Below, in pieces: positions 16,212-22,547 of a stretch of 22,547 bases of DNA; position 1 is the first letter of the stretch; each line of letters starts with the position of its first letter. The notes beneath the pieces were generated by a model. That model saw only the letters and a program-made list of their open reading frames with translations, ran no database searches and was not told the DNA's origin. The position numbers and the translations under genes were made by a program. The stretch covers positions 1-22,547 of the forward strand of contig CAHJWV010000725.1 of assembly GCA_903643055.1 (NCBI GenBank). Reading direction: 5' to 3'. Source of the stretch: Burkholderiales bacterium (lineage in GTDB: Bacteria; Pseudomonadota; Gammaproteobacteria; Burkholderiales; Burkholderiaceae).

Positions 16212-16227
16212 CTGAGCGCTCGCTCAG
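16212..16227. promoter_or_regulatory. perfect dyad, candidate operator or leader hairpin
   Basis: CTGAGCG-CT-CGCTCAG has perfect 7-bp arms around a 2-nt centre. It ends 17 nt before the ATG of a gene whose product carries a predicted winged helix-turn-helix. The 2-nt loop is too tight for an ideal hairpin, so a protein-binding site is the likelier reading. Autoregulation is inference. Confidence 0.4.
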
Positions 16228-16244
16228 AAGGTTTGGGAGACCCC

Positions 16245-17267
16245 ATGGCTCGGCTCGACATTCATGCTTTGACGCTGCACATCACGGCTGCCGCCGTGGC
16301 GCACCCCCGTGATTTGGCGCTTCACATCGCTGACGGCGCAGGCGTCAGCCGCAGTACGGCCAACAAGGCACTGAAACGGCTGGTGCAGATGAATTGGCTG
16401 CGCCAAGACGGCAGCTCGCGTCGCCCTCACTTTCAGCCCGGCCTGTTGCGCCAGGTGGTCCAGCGCTATCCGCTGGACGGCCTCCAGGAAGACCTGCCGT
16501 GGTCACGCGATTTCGCGCCGTACTTCAAGCTGCCGGCCGGCGTGCAGCGCATGACCCAACACGTTTTCGGCGAATTGCTCAACAACGCGATCGATCACAG
16601 CGGTGGAACGCACGCGACCGTATCGCTGCGCCAAACGCAAAGCCACGTTCAACTGCTGGTGTCCGACGATGGCTGCGGTCTCTTTGCCCAACTGTCGCGC
16701 TCTTTCGCGCTCGATGACCCCACCCTGGCCATGCTGGAACTCAGCAAAGGCAAGCTCACCAGCCAGCCGGACCGGCATGCAGGGCGCGGCCTGTTCTTCA
16801 CCTCCCGGCTGGCCGATGTGTTCGACCTGCACGCCAATGAATTCGCTTTTCAGCACCGCGACTGGGAAGGCAAGGGCTGGCGCCCCGGCAAGGCACTGAA
16901 ACGCCAAGGTACATCGATTTACGCGGCGATCGCGCTCGACACGCCGCGCACGCTCGACTCGGTCTTGCACGCACACAGCTTCGACGGCCAAAGCCTCGGC
17001 TTCGATCGCACGCTGGTGCCACTGCAGCTGATGACCTCGGCACACGACGCACTGGACTCCCGGGCCCAGGCTCGCCGCGTTGCATCCCGCCTGAATCTCT
17101 TCCGTCAGGCCGAGGTCGATTTCAGCGGCGTCGAGTCGATCGGCCACAGCTTTGCCGATGAACTGTTCCGTGTGCTGCCGCATCAATGCGATGCGCTGGA
17201 ACTGTTGCCACTGAACATGTCACCGGCGGTCTTGGCCATGGTCAACAGCGTTCGCGCAACGGCTTGA
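16245..17267 (+). CDS. wHTH - GHKL ATPase - STAS-like (DUF4325) fusion regulator
   Basis: A 340-residue cytoplasmic protein with three parts. Residues about 15-58 look like a winged helix-turn-helix (GVSRSTANKALKRLVQMNWL, then a basic wing). Residues about 95-232 form a GHKL-type ATPase: N box ELLNNAIDHS (110-119), G1 box DDGCG (141-145) and G2 box GRGLFF (180-185). Residues about 268-335 match the STAS-like DUF4325 pattern, VDFSGVESIGHSFADELFRV, then LNMSPAVLAMVNSV. There is no dimerisation/phosphoacceptor His domain, so it is not a standard histidine kinase. The ATPase/STAS pairing recalls anti-sigma factor/antagonist switches (RsbW/RsbV), here in one chain with a DNA-binding head. The ATG at 16245 has GGGAG 5 nt upstream; a TTG four codons earlier lacks this. 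Target and signal are unknown. Confidence 0.85.
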   Translation: MARLDIHALTLHITAAAVAHPRDLALHIADGAGVSRSTANKALKRLVQMNWLRQDGSSRRPHFQPGLLRQVVQRYPLDGLQEDLPWSRDFAPYFKLPAGVQRMTQHVFGELLNNAIDHSGGTHATVSLRQTQSHVQLLVSDDGCGLFAQLSRSFALDDPTLAMLELSKGKLTSQPDRHAGRGLFFTSRLADVFDLHANEFAFQHRDWEGKGWRPGKALKRQGTSIYAAIALDTPRTLDSVLHAHSFDGQSLGFDRTLVPLQLMTSAHDALDSRAQARRVASRLNLFRQAEVDFSGVESIGHSFADELFRVLPHQCDALELLPLNMSPAVLAMVNSVRATA

Positions 17268-17297
17268 GCCGGTCGGAAGGCCGGCACGGTCGGCCGT
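17268..17297. terminator. weak tandem hairpins between convergent genes
   Basis: GCCGG / CCGGC (loop 8) is followed directly by ACGG / CCGT (loop 4), just after the stop of the wHTH-ATPase gene and before the ilvA stop. No T run follows, so termination is only possible, not shown. Confidence 0.25.
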
Positions 17298-17325
17298 CAT
17301 ATCGAAGCGCCACCGCCTTCCCACA

Positions 17326-18537
17326 TCAGCCGATTCGCTCAGCGTTGTAGCCCTTGGCCCGGGCCGCGGCGATGATTTCCTCGATGTGCTCAACGCCGCG
17401 CGTCTGTACCGCCACCTCGATCTGAACCCGCTCGACCGACACTGCGCTAAAAGCGCGCTGGTGCTGGATTTCATCGATGTTGGCGCCCAGCTTGCCAAGC
17501 AGCGTCGCCACATCGGCCAGCGCGCCGGGCACATCTCGCACGTCCAGGCGCAAACGCGCCAGGCGGCCTGAGCGCACCATGCCGCGCTCGATGATTTCCG
17601 CCAGCATCAGCGGCTCGATGTTGCCGCCGCTCAAAATCAGCCCGACCTTGCGTGCCGCAAAGCGCTCGCGATATTTCATCAATGCGGCCAAGCCGACCGC
17701 ACCGGCGCCCTCGACCACCGTTTTCTCGATTTCCAGCAACATCAAAATGGCCTGCTCGATGTCGCCCTCGGCGACGAGCAGCATGTCGTTCACCCGCTCT
17801 CGAATCATCGGCAAGGTCAGCACGCCGGGAGATTTGACGCCGATGCCATCGGCAATCGTCGTCTGGCCGATCTCGCGCTGCTCACCGTGAGCCGCGTTCC
17901 AGACCGCTGGAAAGCGCTCGGTCTGCACACCGATGATCTCGATGCCCGGCTTGACGGCCAACGCGGCGGTCGCCACGCCGCTGATCAGGCCGCCGCCGCC
18001 CACCGAGATCAGCAAGGTATCGATCGTTGGCTGCTGCGCGAGCATTTCGAGTGCCGCCGTGCCCTGCCCGGCCGCCACATCCAGATCGTCGTAGGGATGA
18101 ACAACGGTGAGGTTCCGCTGCTGTGCCAGTGCCAACCCGTGCGCACGCGCATCGTCAAAAGTATCGCCTTCCAGCACCACTTCCGCGCCAAAGCCGCGCG
18201 TGCGCGCCACCTTCACCGAGGCGGCGAAACGCGGCATCACGATCGTGGCCGGAATGCCCAGGCGCTGCGCGTGATACGCAACGCCTTGCGCATGGTTACC
18301 CGCTGAAACGGCAAGCACGCCCCGAGCCCGTTCCACATCGGTGAGCTGAGCGATCTTGTTCAGGGCGCCGCGCTCCTTGAACGATGCGGTGAATTGCAGA
18401 TTCTCAAATTTAAGGAACACTTCGCAGCCCGCGAGGTCACTCAGTGTGCGGGATGGCAGACAAGGGGTATCGAGCACGTGGCCTTGCAGGCGCTGTGCAG
18501 CGGCGCGAATGTCGTTGATGTCGATTGAATGAGCCAT
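17326..18537 (-). CDS. ilvA: threonine ammonia-lyase with one C-terminal ACT domain
   Basis: A 403-residue PLP enzyme that deaminates threonine to 2-oxobutanoate, the entry to isoleucine synthesis or threonine breakdown. The PLP lysine is Lys54 in TASFKERGALNK. SAGNHAQGVA, the phosphate-binding GGGGL (180-184) and LSGGN follow. A single ACT domain at about 325-403 (LRLDVRDVPGALADVATLLGKLG) marks the shorter type, distinct from the roughly 510-residue E. coli IlvA; the ACT domain suggests amino acid feedback. The ATG at 18537 is directly preceded by GGAG, an unusually short spacing. Divergent from the DUF481 gene and convergent with the wHTH-ATPase gene. Whether it serves synthesis or catabolism cannot be told here. 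Confidence 0.93.
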   Translation of the reverse strand: MAHSIDINDIRAAAQRLQGHVLDTPCLPSRTLSDLAGCEVFLKFENLQFTASFKERGALNKIAQLTDVERARGVLAVSAGNHAQGVAYHAQRLGIPATIVMPRFAASVKVARTRGFGAEVVLEGDTFDDARAHGLALAQQRNLTVVHPYDDLDVAAGQGTAALEMLAQQPTIDTLLISVGGGGLISGVATAALAVKPGIEIIGVQTERFPAVWNAAHGEQREIGQTTIADGIGVKSPGVLTLPMIRERVNDMLLVAEGDIEQAILMLLEIEKTVVEGAGAVGLAALMKYRERFAARKVGLILSGGNIEPLMLAEIIERGMVRSGRLARLRLDVRDVPGALADVATLLGKLGANIDEIQHQRAFSAVSVERVQIEVAVQTRGVEHIEEIIAAARAKGYNAERIG

Positions 18538-18622
18538 CTCCGCATTTTGGCCTCAGTTGCGACACAGCAGCGAGCAATGACAACGACCCGCTCCGGCGCT
18601 CTCTTCAGAAGGATTTCCTCGC

Positions 18623-19393
18623 ATGATTCGTCGCTCCGCCCTCGCCCCCGCCCTCACCACCCTCCTCTGCATTTGCCCGCTCGTCGGCTGGGCTCAAGTC
18701 ACTGTCAAACCCGATGGCGTATTTCGTTCCTTGCTGGGCTTCAGTTCCAGCGTGACCTCGGGCAACACGCACTCATCCACCTTCACGCTGACCGGTGAAG
18801 GCGTGATGCAGACCGACTACAGCAAATGGGGAATCAATGGCCGTGCGCTCTACGCTCGTTCGGAAGGCGAAACCACCGCGGCCAATGGCGCGTTCGGTAC
18901 GCAATACGACCGGGACTTCTTGAACCGCGAGTGGTTCGGTTTCGGCAAGTTCGATTACCTGCGCGACAAGCCGGCGAACTTGATCTCACGCACCTCGATC
19001 TACGGTGGCGTGGGCCACCATTTGATCCGCAACGACATCAACACCCTGGATCTGTTTGGCGGTTTCGGCTACACCGAAGACCACTACGCCGAGCCCACCG
19101 ACGTCGCTGGCAGCCTGCGGGCTCGCTATGGCCGTTCAGAAGGCGTGCTCAGCGAAGTTTCGACCCACAAGCTGACCGACAACACCTCGTTACGCCAAAA
19201 GTTCGAGTTCTACCCAAACCTGCAATCGAGCGGCGAGTTCCGCACGGTGCTTGACACCAGTTTGTCGGTTGCGATGACGGCACACCTTAGCCTGAACACC
19301 GGCCTGATCCACCGCTACAACAGCGAACCCGGCGTGGGCCTGAAGCGCGGCGATGCGCTGTTCTTTACTGGGATCTCGCTGCGCTTCGATTGA
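18623..19393 (+). CDS. DUF481 (YdiY-like) outer-membrane protein
   Basis: A 256-residue protein with a signal peptide (about 1-25, ending VGWAQ) and a body of alternating beta strands, ending GISLRFD. The pattern FSSSVTSGNTHSSTFTLTGEG, then RALYARSEGETTAANG and a FGKFDYLRDKPANLISRTSIYGGVGHH region, is typical of DUF481 'salt-induced outer membrane protein' family members, predicted beta-barrels of unknown role. AAGGA lies 9 nt before the ATG at 18623. It is a single gene between ilvA (divergent) and pyk (convergent). Confidence 0.87.
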   Translation: MIRRSALAPALTTLLCICPLVGWAQVTVKPDGVFRSLLGFSSSVTSGNTHSSTFTLTGEGVMQTDYSKWGINGRALYARSEGETTAANGAFGTQYDRDFLNREWFGFGKFDYLRDKPANLISRTSIYGGVGHHLIRNDINTLDLFGGFGYTEDHYAEPTDVAGSLRARYGRSEGVLSEVSTHKLTDNTSLRQKFEFYPNLQSSGEFRTVLDTSLSVAMTAHLSLNTGLIHRYNSEPGVGLKRGDALFFTGISLRFD

Positions 19394-19425
19394 AGACGTC
19401 GGTCAAAAGAATTTCGACCTAGAAC

Positions 19426-19462
19426 AAAACGGGCCGCCGTTGCACCACAACGTAGCGGCCCG
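19426..19462 (-). terminator. intrinsic terminator of pyk
   Basis: GGGCCGC-CGTTG / CAACG-(TA)-GCGGCCC forms a 12-bp stem with a 2-nt bulge and a 5-nt loop. On the minus strand it is followed by GTTTTGTTCT. It lies about 26 nt after the pyk stop, and may also stop transcription from the DUF481 gene. Confidence 0.82.
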
Positions 19463-19487
19463 CCGGAAGCGAGAGACAGCGTGATGG

Positions 19488-20918
19488 TCAGCCGACCATG
19501 CAGACTTTCAGCATGTTGGTGCCACCCGGGTGGCCCATCGGCTCGCCGCAGGTGATGGCGTAGGTGTCGCCGGGCTTCAACACGCCACGTTCGACCAACA
19601 GCATCTCGGCGCGGCGCAGAGCTTCATCGCGCTCGGTGAATGAAGGCATCAGCAGCGGTGTAACGTTCCGATAGAGCGTCATCTTGCGCTGGCTGGCGAT
19701 CTGCGACGTGAGGCCGTAAATTGGTACATGGATGCGCTGGCGGCTCATCCACAATGCCGTCGAGCCCGACTCGGTCAGCGCCAGAATCGCCTTGCAACCG
19801 AGGTGATAAGCCGTGAACAGCGCGCCCATCGCAATCGATTGATCGATGCGGCCGAACTTCTTGTTGGTGAAGTTGGCATCGAACGAAATCTCTTCAGCGC
19901 TTTCAGCTTCAACGCACACGCTGGCCATCATCTCGACCGTCTCAACCGGGTAACGCCCGGCCGCGGTTTCGGCGCTCAGCATCACGGCATCGGTACCGTC
20001 GAGCACGGCATTGGCCACGTCGCTGACCTCGGCGCGGGTCGGCACCGGATTGACGATCATCGACTCCATCATCTGAGTCGCGGTGATGACCACGCGGTCC
20101 AGTTCGCGGGCCATCTTGATCATGCGTTTTTGCAGCGCCGGCACCGCGGCGTTGCCGACTTCCACGGCCAAGTCTCCCCGGGCAACCATGATGCCGTCGC
20201 TGGCACGCAGGATCGACTCCAGCACCGGGATCGCTTCGCTGCGCTCGATCTTTGCGATCAGCGCGGGCTTGTGCTTCCAGGGCTCACCAGCCACGTTGGC
20301 CAATTGGCGCGCCATTTCCATGTCGGTCGCGTTCTTCGGAAAGCTCACCGCCAGGTACTGGCACTGGAAGCTCATCGCCGTCTTGATGTCTTCCATGTCC
20401 TTGGCCGTCAAGGCTGGCGCGGTCAGGCCACCACCGGCCTTGTTGATGCCCTTGTTGTTCGACAGCTCGCCGCCGATCACGACGACGGTATGGACCTCTT
20501 CACCGCGCACGGCTTCCACCGTCAGGCGCAGCAGGCCGTCATTGAGCAGCAGCGTGTCGCCAGGGCGCACGTCGCGTGGCAGCTCCTTGTAATCAAGGCC
20601 GACACGCTCGTTGGTGCCCAGCGCCTTGCTCGATGCGTCGAGCACGAATTTCTGGCCGGGTTCGAGAATCGTCTTGCCGCCTTCGAACTTGCCGACGCGG
20701 ATCTTCGGGCCTTGCAGGTCAGCCATGATGGCCACTTCCTTGCCGACCAGCTTGGCGGCTTCGCGCACCAAGGCTGCACGGTCGATGTGGTCTTGCGCGG
20801 TGCCGTGCGAGAAGTTCAGGCGGACAACGTCCACCCCCGCACGAATCATCTGCGCCAACACTTCGATGGAGCTGGAAGCGGGGCCGAGTGTGGCAACGAT
20901 CTTGGTAGCGCGTGGCAT
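19488..20918 (-). CDS. pyk: pyruvate kinase
   Basis: A 476-residue enzyme making pyruvate and ATP from phosphoenolpyruvate and ADP. Evidence: KIVATLGPASSS at the N-terminus, MADLQGPKIRVGKF, the signature region AKIERSEAIP followed by GIMVARGDLAVEVG, ITATQMMESMI, and a C-terminal allosteric domain (about 340-476). Length matches the E. coli enzymes (470-480). The ATG at 20918 has GGAG 8 nt upstream. It lies 59 nt after pgk on the same strand and ends at a strong terminator, so pgk-pyk is probably one transcription unit. Confidence 0.97.
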   Translation of the reverse strand: MPRATKIVATLGPASSSIEVLAQMIRAGVDVVRLNFSHGTAQDHIDRAALVREAAKLVGKEVAIMADLQGPKIRVGKFEGGKTILEPGQKFVLDASSKALGTNERVGLDYKELPRDVRPGDTLLLNDGLLRLTVEAVRGEEVHTVVVIGGELSNNKGINKAGGGLTAPALTAKDMEDIKTAMSFQCQYLAVSFPKNATDMEMARQLANVAGEPWKHKPALIAKIERSEAIPVLESILRASDGIMVARGDLAVEVGNAAVPALQKRMIKMARELDRVVITATQMMESMIVNPVPTRAEVSDVANAVLDGTDAVMLSAETAAGRYPVETVEMMASVCVEAESAEEISFDANFTNKKFGRIDQSIAMGALFTAYHLGCKAILALTESGSTALWMSRQRIHVPIYGLTSQIASQRKMTLYRNVTPLLMPSFTERDEALRRAEMLLVERGVLKPGDTYAITCGEPMGHPGGTNMLKVCMVG

Positions 20919-20942
20919 GGATGTGTCTCCGTTGTTCTTCTA

Positions 20943-20961
20943 ACGATCTGTCGACGATCTG
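20943..20961. repeat. 11-bp-period direct repeat in the pgk-pyk gap
   Basis: ACGATCTG occurs twice (20943-20950 and 20954-20961) with a 3-nt spacer, so the copies are about one helical turn apart. The centre contains the palindrome GTCGAC. It could be a protein site for an internal pyk promoter, or chance. Confidence 0.35.
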
Positions 20962-20977
20962 AGGCTTGGCCTTCGGC

Positions 20978-22171
20978 TCAAGCTTGGGCGCGGCGCTGCA
21001 GGATTTCAAAAGCAGGCAAGGTCTTGCCTTCCAGCACTTCGAGGAAGGCACCGCCCCCGGTGGAGATGTAGCCAACCTGTTTTTCGATGCCGTACTTGGC
21101 GATCGCAGCCAGCGTGTCACCCCCGCCTGCGATGCTGAAGGCGCTCGATTCGGCAATGGCGCGAGCCAAGGTCTCGGTGCCGTGCGCGAAGGCGTCGAAC
21201 TCGAACACGCCGACTGGCCCGTTCCAGACGATGGTGCCGGCTTTCTTCAACTGCTCGGCCAACTGCGCGGCTGTCTTGGGGCCGATGTCGAGAATCAGGT
21301 CATCGGCTTCAACGTCGGCCGAGGCCTTGACGGTGGCAGGCGCTGTCGCGGAAAAGGCCTTGGCAGTCACCACATCCACCGGGATCGGCACCGCCGCGCC
21401 GCGCGCCTTCATCGCTTCGATCACGGCCCGGGCCTGGTCCAGCAAATCCGGCTCTGCCAGTGACTTGCCGATGGGCAAGCCAGCAGCGAGCAAGAAGGTG
21501 TTGGCAATGCCGCCGCCGACGATCAACTGGTCGACATTCTTTGCCAGCGCTTGAAGAATCGTCAGCTTGGTGCTGACCTTGCTGCCAGCGACGATCGCCA
21601 CCAAGGGGCGTTTCGGGTTGGCCAGGGCTTTGGTGATCGCGTCGATCTCGGCGGCCAGCAGCGGGCCGGCGCAGGCGATCTTTGCGAACTGGGCAATGCC
21701 GTAAGTCGAAGCTTCTGCGCGGTGCGCGGTGCCGAAGGCGTCGTGCACGAAGATGTCGCACAGCGCGGCCATCTTCTTGGCGAGTTCTTCGCTGTTTTTC
21801 TTCTCGCCCTTGTTGACGCGGCAGTTTTCCAGCATCACCAACTGGCCAGGTTCCACCGTGACGCCGTCAACCCAGTTGGCAATCACCGGAATCTCGCGCT
21901 TCATCAACTCACCCATGCGCTGGGCGACGGGCTTCAACGAGTCTTCCGGCTTGAATTCACCTTCGGTCGGACGACCCAAGTGAGAGGTGACCATTACCGC
22001 GGCCCCGGCTTTCAACGCCTGCTCAATGCACGGAATGGAAGCGCGGATGCGGGTGTCTTCGCTGATCTGGCCGGCATCGTCGAGCGGCACATTCAAATCG
22101 GCGCGGATAAAAACCCGCTGGCCCTTGACGCGGCCTTGGGCCACAAGATCTTCAAAACGGAGAACGTTCAT
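20978..22171 (-). CDS. pgk: phosphoglycerate kinase
   Basis: A 397-residue two-domain enzyme that transfers phosphate from 1,3-bisphosphoglycerate to ADP. The N-terminal domain has [13 protein letters not shown] and [10 protein letters not shown]. The nucleotide domain has [38 protein letters not shown] and, near the end, GGGDTLAA followed by [13 protein letters not shown]. Length and motifs are complete. The ATG at 22171 lacks a strong Shine-Dalgarno. It is first of the pgk-pyk pair; gap, which often accompanies it, is not in this window. Confidence 0.97.
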   Translation of the reverse strand: MNVLRFEDLVAQGRVKGQRVFIRADLNVPLDDAGQISEDTRIRASIPCIEQALKAGAAVMVTSHLGRPTEGEFKPEDSLKPVAQRMGELMKREIPVIANWVDGVTVEPGQLVMLENCRVNKGEKKNSEELAKKMAALCDIFVHDAFGTAHRAEASTYGIAQFAKIACAGPLLAAEIDAITKALANPKRPLVAIVAGSKVSTKLTILQALAKNVDQLIVGGGIANTFLLAAGLPIGKSLAEPDLLDQARAVIEAMKARGAAVPIPVDVVTAKAFSATAPATVKASADVEADDLILDIGPKTAAQLAEQLKKAGTIVWNGPVGVFEFDAFAHGTETLARAIAESSAFSIAGGGDTLAAIAKYGIEKQVGYISTGGGAFLEVLEGKTLPAFEILQRRAQA

Positions 22172-22195
22172 GGTGAGACCGGAAATGAAGGGGGG

Positions 22196-22201
22196 ATTCT
22201 A
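22196..22201 (-). promoter_or_regulatory. candidate -10 element of the pgk promoter
   Basis: Minus-strand TAGAAT (in CTAGAATCC) matches the -10 consensus at five of six positions and lies 24 nt before the pgk ATG. The -35 region is poor. It resembles the CTACAAT elements before purE, purC and fbaA. Confidence 0.35.
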
Positions 22202-22265
22202 GGGACGGCGGACCACTGAAAGTTACCAGCCGGTTCCGAATCCTAAGTCGCCCCTCAGGTAACAG

Positions 22266-22547
22266 CTACCAACCCAGTCCCAGCTTGAGGGATATCAACA
22301 CCACCATGCCACTGACGATGGTTCCCAACAGCCCGCGGCGCCAGAAGTAATAAGCGGTCGCTGCGGCCACAGCAAACAGCCGAGGGTCACGCCACGTCGT
22401 CAGCAAGTGCCCTTGCGTCATCAAGACTTCCGGCACGACCACCGCTGCCAGTGCAGCCAAAGGCGCATAACGCAAGCCGCGCTTGACCCAATCGGGCAGC
22501 ACCAGTTCGCGCTTGGGAATCGAAAAGAAGCCGCGCGTAACCACGGT
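22266..22547 (-). CDS. azlD: AzlD family branched-chain amino acid transport protein (partial, N-terminus beyond window)
   Basis: The frame is open to the right edge and the visible 94 residues end in a TAG stop. The sequence matches the AzlD family: TRGFFSIPKRE, then LPDWVKRGLRYAPLAALAAVVVPE, a hydrophobic ATAYYFWRR segment and a final hydrophobic helix ending KLGLGW. Three membrane segments are visible and the first (N-terminal) one is probably cut off. AzlD works with AzlC as an amino acid exporter in the inner membrane; azlC is expected just outside. The GTG at 22544 reads as an internal Val (TVVTRGF), not as the start. It lies 94 nt upstream of pgk on the same strand. Confidence 0.85.
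   Translation of the reverse strand, partial: TVVTRGFFSIPKRELVLPDWVKRGLRYAPLAALAAVVVPEVLMTQGHLLTTWRDPRLFAVAAATAYYFWRRGLLGTIVSGMVVLISLKLGLGW

Larger units (their letters stand above)
16000..16244. other. 245-bp divergent regulatory region between fbaA and the wHTH-ATPase gene
   Basis: The largest gene-free stretch in the window. It holds the fbaA ribosome binding site and candidate -10 element at the left, the dyad at 16212-16227 at the right, and the GGGAG ribosome binding site of the plus-strand gene. No good plus-strand sigma-70 promoter was found, and I see no small ORF with a credible start signal. Confidence 0.6.

Noticed and set aside
18538..18622. Search for a leader peptide or riboswitch before ilvA
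   Set aside because: The 85-bp divergent gap is too short and has no run of Ile/Thr/Leu codons or attenuator-type hairpins.
20961..20985. Hairpin-like sequence with a TTCG loop at the end of pgk
   Set aside because: On the transcribed (minus) strand several pairs become A-C mismatches, and there is no T run; pgk and pyk are more likely co-transcribed.
19728..21071. 447-codon plus-strand open frame opposite pyk
   Set aside because: It is antisense to pyruvate kinase, His/Arg/Gln/Asp-rich, and without recognisable domains; it is a codon-bias artefact of the real gene.

Overview
The window is a GC-rich chromosomal segment of a betaproteobacterium, most likely of the order Burkholderiales. The backbone pgk - pyk - fbaA - purC - purE - purK - Sua5-type tsaC on one strand is, to my knowledge, a gene order common in that group. 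The codon use, the Calvin-cycle-type class II aldolase and the 'CTACAAT' -10 elements fit the same assignment. I cannot name the genus. No tRNA, rRNA, CRISPR array, insertion sequence or prophage gene was seen, and no gene-free stretch exceeds 300 bases.

Most genes lie on the minus strand, so transcription runs from right to left. At the right edge is a partial azlD (branched-chain amino acid exporter subunit). It is followed by pgk and pyk (lower glycolysis), ilvA (threonine deaminase with an ACT domain), fbaA with its own terminator, then purC tightly followed by a TPR protein gene. After that come purE-purK-tsaC (purine ring synthesis and tRNA t6A), two tandem lipoprotein genes of SGNH/GDSL type, and an OmpW-like outer-membrane barrel. 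At the left end is tsaB-rimI-udg, a compact overlapping cluster for tRNA t6A, ribosomal protein acetylation and DNA uracil repair. Last is a PAS-PAS-GGDEF-EAL cyclic-di-GMP protein cut by the window edge.

Four plus-strand genes interrupt this layout: dacB (PBP4), a CnoX/YbbN-type thioredoxin-TPR chaperone, a one-protein wHTH + GHKL ATPase + STAS-like (DUF4325) regulator, and a DUF481 outer-membrane protein.

Most of the window is housekeeping. The parts that deserve a second look are: (1) the wHTH-ATPase-STAS-like fusion, with a perfect dyad just upstream of its ribosome binding site; (2) the tandem SGNH lipoproteins, one with an intact catalytic Ser and the other with Glu in its place; (3) a short N-terminal peptide on the family-4 uracil-DNA glycosylase that resembles the chi-binding peptide of the DNA polymerase III psi subunit; (4) a TPR protein gene 5 nt behind purC; and (5) a CnoX homologue that keeps both a CGPC redox site and the C-terminal peptide linked to GroEL docking.
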